From: Haplomitrium mnioides
Lineage: Eukaryota; Marchantiophyta; Haplomitriopsida; Calobryales
DNA: 28,732 nucleotides
Direction: 5' to 3'
Assembly: GCA_049999725.1 (NCBI GenBank)
Contig: JBNGIS010033682.1
Span: 1 to 28,732, forward strand
Part shown: positions 1 through 8,811 of the stretch, piece after piece
Layout: each line of letters opens with the position of its first letter
Position numbering within the stretch: position 1 is the stretch's first letter
Position numbers and translations under genes: made by a program
Notes under the pieces: model-generated
What the model was told of the DNA's origin: nothing
The model's input: only the letters and a program-made list of their open reading frames with translations
Database searches by the model: none

Positions 1-110
1 TTTCTCTCCTTTCCGTCTCTTCTTTCTCCCTTCTCTTTCTCCTCTCTCTTTGTTCTTCTCATTCCCTTTTCCCTCTTGATGCCTTTCCCTTCCCCTTTTG
101 TCGTCACCGC
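1..110. repeat. Pyrimidine-rich low-complexity tract
   Basis: The first ~110 bases are almost entirely C and T in short irregular CT/TTC runs. No coding frame is visible. A similar purine/pyrimidine-biased tract lies outside the other inverted arm (11897-12291, CT-rich on the + strand). Confidence 0.6.
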
Positions 111-447
111 GTAGCCATAAAGAGGAGGATTGATTTGAGGCTGGAGGATCAAATGGAGGGGCTAGAGGTGGAACCAATGGGATGTAGGGAATTGGAGGGG
201 TTGGCAAAGGAGGATTGAATCAAGGAGCTTGGGATGAATTGACCGCAGTGGGGAAGAAGTTTGATCCATGAGGCTGGAGGAGGGACATTCGAACAATCGA
301 GAGGGATTGACTTGATCGACCCAGGGGATAAATGCGCAGGGTCCTCAAGATCAAATCATCGCAGTGAATGATTCCAAGGATTTGGCGAGGAGAGAAATTT
401 GACGCACTGGGATTGACAGAGATTGAGCAAGCAGAAGGAAGGAATTC
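111..447. other. Purine-rich non-coding stretch
   Basis: This stretch is rich in GGAGG/GAGG words on the + strand (gaggctggagg-like words occur repeatedly). I see no gene in it. In position, immediately upstream of the unknown coding sequence, it matches the purine-rich leader of the right arm, but I could not align the two base for base. Confidence 0.4.
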
Positions 448-682
448 GTGAGGAAAAGAATTGGCAAGGGAGAGCTGATCGCAAGACCCGCATACCTTCA
501 GGCTCTAGTGGCTTCTTTTTTTCATGAAAATGAGGGAGAAGGATTCCATGGAGAGTATTTGCAAACAGTATTCCTACCAATCCAAAACAAAGGTTTCAGA
601 AGTTCATATAGAGGAAGAAAACTTCATGTTCTACGGACAGAAGGCGGTAATGGTGGATGTAGAGCGAGGAGCTACCCCATAA
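448..682 (+). pseudogene. Frameshifted copy of an unknown coding sequence
   Basis: This is homologous to the minus-strand open frame at 11345-11896. Both read LQ-x-LVA-x-x-F, then EKDS-x-ESI-x-K, then EN/DN...FYG in the same order. In this copy the reading frame changes at a run of seven T (516-522) where the other copy has four. After that shift the second half reads in frame to TAA at 680-682, well before the end of the other copy. The first in-frame triplet at 448 is GTG, not ATG, so no proper start is visible. The family is not recognised and I assign no function. Many differences between the copies change the amino acid, which suggests decay rather than selection. Confidence 0.55.
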
Positions 683-2436
683 AAGGGAACAAGAAATAAA
701 AGGACAAATGAATTCACTAACTGAATATGGAGGAATGGAAAATAAAAAAACACGAAAGCCAAAGCCAAATTTACTAAGGACTTAAATGAAATGCCCTCTA
801 AACTTAGCTAGGAAAACCGGTGCTCACCAAAACTTGGGAGGACCTTCAAGTATGGCTTAAACTAAGGAGAGTAAGTAAATTAGTTAATGGAGAAAAGGAG
901 TTTGGCTAAGAAATGAGAGCCTTCAATTTATGACCATAATATTAGTTAATACGACTAATATTAGGGTTAAAGTTTGTTGCAGAGACTGGCGCCAAAACAA
1001 AAGCGTTAGAAGCAGTAAGTGGGATTCCCGCTACTTGTCTCATGGGGGGGGTAAACCCTCTAACTTAGGGCTCAATGTGGGGATCTTTTGGTGGTTGTTT
1101 TTTTTTCTCATCTGGTTGGGAAGCAAGTGGAGAAGCGAGGCTCTGGGAACAAACAAGGGACATGGCAAGTGTGGTTTTGTGCATGGAGTTTTGAGCTAGT
1201 GAGATTACTTCTAGTGGAAGAGCGGAGGGCTCTTGCTGGTGAAGGAGACTTGCACCTCCAATTTTTTCTTGTGCATCATTCCACTTCTTCAACAGCTATA
1301 CTTGTAATATTTCAGGCCTCTACTTTGCTTGGGAGGACAACTTGGGAGGATCCCCCCTCTGGAGTCAAGGAGACTGAGCTTAGTAGTTGCCGAGTAAAGG
1401 ATTTGGTGGGGCAATCCAGGCCAAAATTTCACTCTAGTGACATTTTGTGGGAGCTTGAAGAGTCCTCGTGAGGTATGCTCCCATGAGAAGAGTAAGGAGG
1501 AAAAATCAGGCAGCAAGGTGGAGTTGGGTGCAATCGGTGTTTGAGAGAAGCACCTCCCTCGAGAGAGAGTCACAAGATACACCTTATGTGGGGCAAAAGA
1601 CAAACTTTCTTGATTGAATGGATGTGTGAGCAATTGGGGGTGGTAAGAGAAAGGGGGCAGCCGACAACAATTTCGGTTTCGTGGGAGGTGGAGGAGCCAA
1701 CTGATCTGAAGACCAGCGACTGATATCAGCAAGGGAGCAGTTTGTGGGGGCAACAAGAAGGACCAGAATGATCAAGGAGGACCTCTAGCCACTAGTAATC
1801 CAAGGGTAGCATCTACTGGAAAAGAGGACATCAAGATAATGAAAATTCATGATTTCAAGAACTGGTAATGTCGTACCAAGGGTTCTCTTCGGTCTTGGGG
1901 TTTGTGGGTGTGTAATTTCAGCATGTAGATAGTCTGAATTCTCTAATAGGGTTAGGAAGGGCATGTGAAAACATTCAAAACATTGCTAGAGAAAGTAGGT
2001 TGTCATTGAGTCAAAATTCTGTTTTTGGTAGTAAATTTCAGCATAAGAGAGAGGAAGAGTGTGGGTTAGGGACAGATTTTGGTTGCTGGAACTCTGTAAT
2101 CACAGGTGTGGACCTGGTCCCAAGGAGGAGTCAGACCTGTATTCCTGTACTCTAAAGACCAGCCACCTCCACCTGGGGGTGAGCAAGAATAAAGCGGAGT
2201 AAAAGCTTCTTTTCGGTCTCTCAAAACTCTGTTCTAGACCTAGACTAGTTTGCAAGTGAATAGGAAGAAAGAAGGAGTGCACAATTCTGAACCCAAACCA
2301 GTCCAGCACCCTCCTAGAACACTCAAATCGACAAAGTGTCAGTCCCTCCCACAACAAGCATCCCATAAATCCTTATTTCGGCGCCTACGACAACATGGGG
2401 TTGTTTATTCAGCATAGCACCCTAGCGCCAGGGCAA
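465..2436 (+). repeat. Left arm of a large diverged inverted repeat (LTR-like)
   Basis: Reading 918-2436 on the + strand gives the same order of words as the minus strand of 11083 down to 8812. Examples are the AATATTAG-rich block near 950, the GGGAGGACAAC/GGATC block near 1335-1360, the GATCTGAAGACCA block near 1700, and TCAGCATAGCACC near 2410. A second homologous block covers ~465-660. Between them (~690-905) the copies differ. Identity is clearly imperfect, with many substitutions and indels. The arm ends just before the gypsy gag and carries a PBS-like sequence, so it may be a long 5' LTR. I could not prove its outer boundary. Confidence 0.75.
2379..2400 (+). promoter_or_regulatory. Possible primer-binding site
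   Basis: The stretch starts with CGGCGCC and ends in GGGG. Many plant Ty3/gypsy elements use a PBS beginning TGGCGCC, complementary to the 3' end of a plant tRNA such as tRNA-Asp. Only the GGCGCC core and the terminal G run fit, so it is diverged or coincidental. Its place, after a long LTR-like arm and ~60-200 bases before gag-like sequence, is what supports it. The matching place in the right arm (~8865-8872) has a changed core (GGCGTTTG on the minus strand). Confidence 0.35.
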
Positions 2437-2589
2437 ACACTGAGAGAGTAGATCACTTAGAAACTCAATTTCAAAATGTGTTGAGAAAGAGTGGTGAGGA
2501 TGTGAATTCTCTCATGGTGGGCATTACGACAATGTTGGCCAAGCATTTTATTTTGGGGTTGAAACCTTAAAGTCGAGCAAAGGTAAAGT

Positions 2590-2936
2590 ACTAAAAGCCA
2601 ACTACCCCAGTGGAGTCTTTGAGAATCGCTTTGATGATGGAAGAGAGCTTGGAGGATGAGCAAGACGAAAAGGTTGTTGTGCTATGGACAATTGCACAAC
2701 CTATAGCGATGGTAGTTGCTCCTCTACCACAAGCTCCAAATCCACCAATGAATGAGGTGTTAACATTGACCAAACGCCTCAAAAAGTTGAGTTTGAATCT
2801 TGTGCAGGCTTTGGAGAAAAGGCTTGAAAATTGGCCTATGCCTACTGGAGAGGAGCCAATTCAACAAGGAAACATAGAAAACATCACATGTTTTGGATGT
2901 GGAGAAACGCACTTCATCCGAAATTGCCCAAATTGA
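2590..2936 (+). pseudogene. gag: Gypsy gag C-terminal part with a short zinc knuckle
   Basis: This is the C-terminal part of a Gag-like capsid/nucleocapsid protein, which packages element RNA. An open frame runs to TGA at 2934-2936 and ends with a CCHC-type knuckle, CFGCGETHFIRNC, at 2889-2927. Plant retroelement knuckles normally have CX2CX4HX4C; here only three residues lie between the second Cys and the His. Upstream is an LTKR-x-x-x-LSLNLVQ stretch like the region before the knuckle in related plant Gags. The open frame has no ATG at its left edge and the N-terminal gag is not clearly readable in 2450-2600, so the gene is truncated or frameshifted. Confidence 0.7.
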
Positions 2937-3335
2937 AAGAATGGTGCCAATGGAAATGGTGGACAAAGAGGTGGTAGTCAAGGTCAAGAGAGGGTCGTCG
3001 CCTCAATTGATGTTGAAAAGGTTCCTCACGGTGAGGTGGGAGGGAGTTCAACCGATCGAGGAGTGGGTATATTGGCCCATTAAAGGAAGCGAGCTCGAGT
3101 AGTCGAAGAGACTATGAGATTGGAACCATCACCAAGTCAAGAGAGGCACCACGATGTGGACATGACAAAGAAGCTAAGTAAATCGAGAAGGAGATTGGGG
3201 ATGGAAGACTTTTCAATCTTTAAGCATCAAAAGAAGTACAATGTGGTAAAAGATATTGGGAACTTACAAGCCAATATCATGGTGGGACAATTGGTGGCGA
3301 TGAATCCAACGTTGTGAAGGGAGTTATGTGGAGGT
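2937..3335 (+). pseudogene. Gag-pol linker remnant
   Basis: This lies between the gag knuckle and the protease. Short open frames in different phases are rich in Lys, Glu and Val, with no recognisable domain. It is probably the spacer coding region of the gypsy polyprotein broken by small indels. No independent gene is supported. Confidence 0.4.
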
Positions 3336-4169
3336 TTGAGCACCAAAAAACTTCCAAGGAAGAAAAAAGTCTCCACCAACAGTTGCTATGAAAGTACCAT
3401 GGATACGAAGGTATGTGCAAGAGCCCCAAAAATTGATGTAATATGTAAGGGGTATGTGGTTCCCAAAGTATTGTTAGACGGAGGTTCGGCGGTCAATGCT
3501 ATGTTGGAAGATTTGATGAAGAAGTTGGGTTTGAAACTCACGAGGCCTTGGGGGTTTACAATAGATATGGCCAACAAATCAAGAGTGCGTCTACTTGGAG
3601 TAATTGAAAAATTACCAATCACGGTAACATGAATTTCTATCTCTCTTTCTTTTTAAGTTTTGAAAGAGTCAAGTTATGATATGTTGTTAGCAAGGCCATG
3701 GTTGCAAAGAGTAAGGACCATGGATAATTGGCACAAGAATCACATCACTATTAGGTCAAAAACTCATCAAGTGAGAGTACTTGTGGATGGCGGTGGTGAA
3801 GAAACGAGTGACTCGGAAAAAGAGACCACCGAGTACATGTCTCATGATGATGAATATGAGAGTCATATTTTGAAGGTGGACACCAACATGCAGGACTCGT
3901 CGGAGGAAGAACGAGATTCACCACGAATGTATGCTATTGAGATAATACCAAGGAAAATCAAAGAAGAAGCTCGAGTACAAAAGCATACATTGGCAGCGGA
4001 AGAAGTGGAGCAACGTATCGCAACACTATGCTATAGAGAGGAAGTTATGAGTGAAGAAAAAGAGAAGTTTGAAGATTATTTCCATAAGTATATCCATGTT
4101 TTTGCTTTTGGATACAAAAATTTGAAAAGGGTGATGCTTGAAAAGCATCAATTGACTTGGAAAGTTTAG
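3336..4169 (+). pseudogene. Gypsy aspartic protease and protease-RT connector
   Basis: The retropepsin active site is readable as VLLDGGSAVNAM, with the catalytic Asp codon at 3477-3479 (family consensus is D-S/T-G-S; here it is DGGS). In the same frame, after a TGA at 3630-3632 and ~27 bases, comes SYDMLLARPWL, the conserved element downstream of protease in plant gypsy polyproteins, followed by HITI and an acidic linker up to the stop at 4167-4169. The enzyme would cleave the Gag-Pol polyprotein. The internal stop shows it is dead. Confidence 0.75.
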
Positions 4170-4896
4170 CCAAAGCGGTTTGACAAAAGCAATGGCGGAT
4201 GAATCCTTCAATTGGGGAGTTTGTCAAAGCGGAGATTGATAAAATAAAGAAAAAAAGGTTCATCTACAAGGCCAAAAATTCAGAACGGGCTTCTCCCATC
4301 GTTGTGGTAAAAAAAAATAGTAAGCTTCGAGTGTGTGTGGATTACAAGAAGTTGAATCTGGTTACAAAGAAGGATTATTATCTATTTTCGTTTATTGATG
4401 AGATTCTTGAAGAAGTGGTTGGGCATGAATGGTTACACATTCCTTTGGTGATGGATATAGTGGGTACAATCAAATTCCAAATGTATTGGAACATCAACGA
4501 TTGGCAACATTCACAAGTCCTTGGGGTACTTTTGCTTTCCAAGTCATGCCTTTTGGATTATGCAATGCACCGACAACTTTTCAAAGATTTATGAAAAAAA
4601 TCTTTGAGCCTTTCTTGGGGAAGTTTGTGAGGGATTTTATTGATGATTTTGGTGTGTATGAGAGCAAGAAGGATCATTTCAACTACTTGGAGAAAGCTCT
4701 TCAACGTTTGGATTCGGAAAAATCGTCTTTAAATCCAAAGAAATGCATATTTGGCTGCCAAAAAGGAGTGTTGTTAAGGCATATCATTTCAAAAGATGGG
4801 GTGGGTGTGGACTTGGAAAAGGTACTCAAGATTCAAGCTCTTCCTTTTCCAATCAATGTGACAAAGTTGCAATCTTTCTTGGGAATGGTAGACTAG
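4170..4896 (+). pseudogene. Gypsy reverse transcriptase domain, frameshifted
   Basis: This is an RNA-dependent DNA polymerase that copies element RNA to cDNA. The first part (4199 onward) has the MNPSIGEFVKAEIDKI start, SPIVVVKK, then LRVCVDYKKLN. A frameshift near 4425 moves the reading to the phase that carries DGYSGYNQI, FAFQVMPFGLCNAPTTFQRF and the catalytic FIDD box, then VLLRHIISKDG and LQSFLGMVD before TAG at 4894-4896. A further frameshift near 4175 separates it from the protease linker. The catalytic aspartates are present, but the domain cannot be translated as one piece. Confidence 0.9.
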
Positions 4897-5562
4897 TACT
4901 GTCGTTTTATTTGGGATTTTGCGACAAAAGCAATGACGTTGAACTACTACTTGAAGAAAACAGTGGAGTACTCGTTAAAATTTAATGATGAAGGTGCCAA
5001 GGCATCATTTGAATATTTGAAAAAAGCAGGGACAAGTGCAATGGTATTGGTAAAGCCAAATTGGAGTAAGCCTTTTCTCTTGTTTATAGATACTTCTAAT
5101 GTGGATCTTGGATACACTTTAAGTCAAATTTACAAGAAGAGACATGATCATCCAATAGCATTTGCAAGTTGATAAGTGGTAGCAGCTGAAAAGAACTATT
5201 TGATAACAGAAAGAGAATGTTTGGGCGTGATTTTTGGTATCAAAAAATTTCGTCATTACTTGTTGGGTGGGCAATTTACTATTGTTATTGATCATAAGGC
5301 TTTGAAATATATTTTTAATAAGCCTAATGTTGAGGGAAGAATTACTAGGTAGAAGCTCTTGTTGGCTGAATTTGATTATAGTATTGAAGATCGACCAAGA
5401 AGGAAGCATTTGAATGCCGATATGTTGTCACAAGCATATGATGAGACTGGGCATGAAGCGATTGAGGAGGAGTTTCCCGATGAGAACATCCTCAACATGG
5501 GTGTTCTACATGAAGAATATGGTGATATCTATAACTATTTGCTGGAAGGAAGATATCTATAG
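4897..5562 (+). pseudogene. Gypsy RNase H domain with in-frame stops
   Basis: RNase H removes the RNA strand of the RNA/DNA hybrid. The same frame as the RT continues: RFIWDFATKA, then SKPFLLFIDTSN with the first Asp, HPIAFAS, AAEKNYLITERECLGVIFG with Glu, KFRHYLLGGQF, VIDHKALKYIF with the last Asp, and NADMLSQ at the tether. Stops lie at 5170-5175 (TGA TAA) and 5350-5352. The latter is TAG exactly where relatives carry Trp (ITR-W-K-LL), as expected from a G-to-A change. The order and spacing match plant gypsy elements closely. Confidence 0.88.
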
Positions 5563-6160
5563 GGAATGAAGCAACGCAACAAGATTACTTTTGCTCGTAA
5601 GTGTCAACCTTATTCTTTGGTTGAAAATACTTTGTTTCATCAAGGCTCTAGTGGTCTTCTTTGAAGAGAAATGAGCAAGAAAGAAAGTAAAGAGTTAATG
5701 AATGAGTTTCATGATGGAGTGTGTGGTGGTCACTTTGTGAGGAAAGTGAGAGCGTACAAGATTTTGGTTGGAGGGTACCATTGGTGAGGTATGTTCAAAG
5801 ATTGTTTGGAGATTCACAAGACATGTGATGTGTGTCAATCATTTGCAAAAAAGTCTACTTATCCTTCTCCTTTGCAACCAGTCGAGCCTTTGGGTACTTT
5901 TGAAAAGTAGGGAGTTGATATTGTTGGTCCTTTGACTCCACCTCCCAAAGGAAATTTGTATGTGGTGGAGGCAACAAATTACTTAAGCAAATTAGTAGAG
6001 GCATGTCCTCTCAAGAAACCTACGGAAGAGGAAGTGGAGAAATTTCTATATGAGTGAATTATCACAAGGTTTGGTTGCCTATTGGAGATTATGACGGATA
6101 GAGGCCAAGCCAAATGCAAATGGATTGGTGGAGTGGACCAACTTTACACTATGTCACATG
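5563..6160 (+). pseudogene. Gypsy integrase, zinc domain and DDE core
   Basis: Integrase inserts the cDNA into host DNA. The HHCC zinc domain is visible (FHDGVCGGHF and CDVCQSF), then GVDIVGPL with the first catalytic Asp (5917-5919) and IMTDRGQ with the second (6097-6099). The third residue, Glu of the ANGLVE motif, is at about 6131-6133, but in another frame and only ~34 nt after the second Asp. Relatives have about 35 residues between them, so roughly 70 nt is deleted. Stops at 5662, 5785, 5908 (TAG in place of Trp in EKWGVD) and 6055 also break it. Confidence 0.88.
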
Positions 6161-6735
6161 TTGGCAAAAGACGCGGATTTAGATGGAGCTAAGCATATAT
6201 AGGATAAGAGGCTTCATGCTAGTCTTTGGGAGTATCGCACGACAAGGAAGCCCTCAGCTGGGTATACATCTTTTTACCTCACTTATGGTTTTGAATTAAT
6301 CTTGCCTATTGAGTTTGATCTTCCTACATTTAGAACTACAAGTGTGGAAATACATGAGCAACGAAATTTGGAGAGGGCTACACGAACTTGTAGCCAACAA
6401 TTGATGGAACTAGAAAAGCACGTGTGATGGCTGAGGTTATTATTCACAAGGCCCAAGACCAAAAAAAGAGGAGTGATGACAAGAGATTTGGGAAGAGAAA
6501 ACCTATGGTGTTTCAACAAGGAGATTGGGCAATGGTATTTGACTCCATTCGATATAAGTGAAAGCAAAAGAAGTTCTTACCAAGGTATTTTGGAGCTTTT
6601 GTTGTACAAATTGTATTCTAATTACACTTATGACTTGTCTGAGTTAACAAAAAGCCATTATAATTGTGTGAATTATAACAAGATGAAACCATTTTACTCC
6701 TGTAAGAAAGAACTCACTCCGATGGTGGAGTGAAA
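6161..6735 (+). pseudogene. Gypsy integrase C-terminal part
   Basis: After the shifted ANGLVE motif the frame gives LHASLWEYRTT, then PSAGYTSFYLTYGFELILPIEF, the end of the integrase core shared by plant gypsy elements. Further on, in another phase, a VFQQGDWAMVFDS-like string and KKFLPRYFGAFVV match the small SH3-like C-terminal DNA-binding domain. Readable protein fades by about 6700. No chromodomain can be recognised. Confidence 0.7.
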
Positions 6736-6948
6736 CCTTATAGGTAGGTAAACTGTGAAAGCATGAGATGGTTTTGTGAGAATTTTAATGTGCTTAAACC
6801 ACTGCCATAGAGTGGGATGCATTGTTTTGAAGTATGGAGAAGACTTAGAAGTTATTATTGATAATTTAAATTTGATCAGTTTTCTTCAATATGTGTAGAT
6901 TTTAGTATAGAGTAAATTGTGTTCTTATTAGAAATTTTTAGAAGCTGA
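6736..6948. other. Non-coding sequence downstream of the gypsy body
   Basis: AT-rich, without a clear polypurine tract or coding frame. It probably belongs to the 3' untranslated end of the gypsy element. Confidence 0.35.
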
Positions 6949-7849
6949 TGTTTTCTAGGGGAATATAATATTGCTCAAGTAACTAGTAGCAATTTATAGA
7001 AGTGAACCAACTCTTGTAAATAAGAAGTTATAGCCGGTCAAAGTTACAAAAGTGATCTGCAAAAAAGTCAAAACAGAGAGTATCTAAGAATTATAAAATA
7101 AAAATATTATTACTTGAAAAACTTTATGGCAAGGTATAGTGTAGGCAAATTGAATAAGTATTAAGGATTTTATAAAGATTCTTTTAGAATAAGCTAAAGA
7201 AGAGAAAAGTCAAGAAAAGTCAACTTGTTCTTTGAGAGAATCTCAAAGTATCACATTAGGAATTGTCTGTACGGAAAAAGACAAGATAGAAAATTATTGG
7301 ATCAATTGTTGAGATTCTTTGACAAGAGAAGCTTCAAATAAGAAGCTTCTTCTTCAAGAAGAAACAAAAAGTGGAGATACTTGAGGAGCACTTTTAGGAT
7401 TTAATAATTAGAGTGATAACCATCTTTGACTATTTACTTATGATGATAGAATATTTAGTTTTACTCCTAGTAGTTATCTAGACTAGTATATAAAGAGGAG
7501 GAAGAGAGAGAAAAAGGGCTTGATTTATGACTTGGTTTTCATTTTAGAGTTGAGACTTGAGAGTTGTGCACAAGAGACCTTTGGAGAAGCTTTTGGAGAA
7601 GCTACTTTGAAAACTCAATGGAGGGCAAACACTTGAGGAGTGGTTTTTCATAGAGTGAGGAGTTTGTTGAGAGTTAGAATGGTGAGAGCCAGAGTGTTTT
7701 GTGTGAGAGAATTTGGAGTAAAGAGTTGAGGATTTTCGAGATATTTTTGTATTGAGTATTCATACTTTGTAGACTTTGTAGATTTTGTTATGTGTTGATG
7801 ATTGTAGCCACACTTCCACCCATCTCTCATATTCAATGTGCACTCAACA
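6949..7849 (+). mobile_element. Possible LTR or LTR-derived promoter region
   Basis: It follows the gypsy integrase, where a 3' LTR is expected, contains a good TATA box (7487-7494) followed by purine-rich transcribed-like sequence, and can be bounded by TGTT (6949) and AACA (7846-7849). There is no matching copy upstream of gag and no obvious target-site duplication, so the limits are guesses. It could equally be an unrelated promoter-bearing fragment. Confidence 0.3.
7487..7494 (+). promoter_or_regulatory. TATA box (TATATAAA)
   Basis: TATATAAA followed by GAGGAGG lies in otherwise mixed sequence, a strong plant TATA context. No host gene follows, so it most likely served an LTR. Confidence 0.45.
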
Positions 7850-8544
7850 TCAAAGTCATATGAGGAGAAACCGGCAAAGCCTTTAGCTTTACAGTTCATA
7901 GATCACTATATACCTTTGTTACATATAAAAGCAATATTAGGTGGTTTTCAACAAAGATAAGTAGGAAAAAGGAAACATTTGGTGGTGAGAATGAATTGAG
8001 CTTTTGAATGGATTATCACTAGAGCATCTAATAAATGACATGCCAAATTTGTGTGAAAAACAATAGAATATTGTGTATGGGCAAGCAAATATACTTCTCT
8101 CTATTCACAACCAACATGATGTTACTTTTAACGACCTTATTGCTAGTAAGAAAATTTACCGACAACTGCACACTAAATGATGGCGATAAATTTAGAGTTG
8201 GACTCAATCTTCCCCATTTCACATGCTTGTTTGAGTCAATCATTGGAATGTAGGTCTCTTCACCATGATTTATTCAGTCGCAGTTCCACTTCTCGTCATC
8301 TGGTTCCTTCCTCTCACCTCTAACTACACTATCAAAGTGAGTTGCAGAGTTGAAGACATTGATATGTGGTATGTGGCTGAACACCAAAGCAACTTGTCAA
8401 GAGAAGTTCTAAATTTTTAGATTATGACAAATCAAAGTCCAAATCACCTATGAGCAAAGCTAATCCAAATGAAGGCAAAATTGCTCACAAGTGAAGAAGG
8501 CAAAACCACAAACAAGTAATGTTGATGATAATTTTCCTAGAGGA
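7850..8544. other. No gene seen
   Basis: Mixed AT-rich sequence with only short, mutually overlapping open frames on both strands (for example at 8028-8253). These show no recognisable domain and no codon structure. Confidence 0.4.
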
Positions 8545-8765
8545 TTCAAAGTGTTTTAGTCATTTCTTACCGTTGACTTAAATGACTAAGATAGCAAAAT
8601 AGAAATATATCTTTGTATATTTCATTATAGTCATTTCTAGTTTTTGTCCAAAATGACCACGCAATCTCATTTTGATCATTTTAATCAATTGTGTTGTTTT
8701 GATCAAATGGTGGAAATGACCCAAAACAACAAAATAACCATTTTAGAGAGGTATTAATTTTAGAC
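8545..8765. repeat. MITE-like zone of short inverted repeats
   Basis: TAGTCATTT (8557-8565) pairs perfectly with AAATGACTA (8580-8588). TAGTCATTTC near 8625 pairs with GAAATGACC near 8714. CATTTTGATCA (8668-8678) pairs, with one bulge, with TGATCAAATG (8700-8709). The motif AAATGAC and its complement recur through ~200 bp of AT-rich sequence. This is typical of a small non-autonomous hairpin element, but I cannot define terminal repeats or a target-site duplication. Confidence 0.35.
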
Positions 8766-8811
8766 CGTTTTTTCTTAGTTATTTTTGTTGTGTGACATGC
8801 ATTTTTAGTTT

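Larger units (their letters stand above)
2437..6735 (+). mobile_element. Degenerate Ty3/gypsy LTR retrotransposon body
   Basis: The order is gag zinc knuckle, aspartic protease, reverse transcriptase, RNase H, then integrase. RNase H before integrase defines the Ty3/gypsy arrangement. From about 4429 to 6100 almost the whole of pol stays in one frame, interrupted by nine stops (4894, 5170, 5173, 5350, 5560, 5662, 5785, 5908, 6055). Frameshifts lie near 4175 and 4425 and again in integrase. Both flanking LTRs cannot be assigned: the left arm may be the 5' LTR, and a TATA-containing stretch near 6949-7849 may be LTR-derived, but the two are not visibly alike. The element cannot be autonomous. 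Confidence 0.9.

Noticed and set aside
960-1000. Second TGGCGCC word as a primer-binding site
   Set aside because: ACTGGCGCCAAAAC near 981 has the core but lies early in the arm, is not conserved in the right arm, and is not followed by coding sequence.
1088-1756. Overlapping frames of 127 and 155 codons on opposite strands
   Set aside because: They lie inside the LTR-like arm, are not conserved in the other arm, and show no domain.
2437-6735. Integrated plant pararetrovirus
   Set aside because: The presence of an integrase after RNase H, and the lack of movement-protein or coat motifs, fit a Ty3/gypsy retrotransposon instead.
7648-7899. Minus-strand frame of 83 codons
   Set aside because: It reads antisense through the possible LTR region, with no motif and no support for a gene.
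8028-8253. Mirror-image frames of 71 and 72 codons
   Set aside because: Open on both strands at once by chance in AT-rich DNA; no domain or start context.
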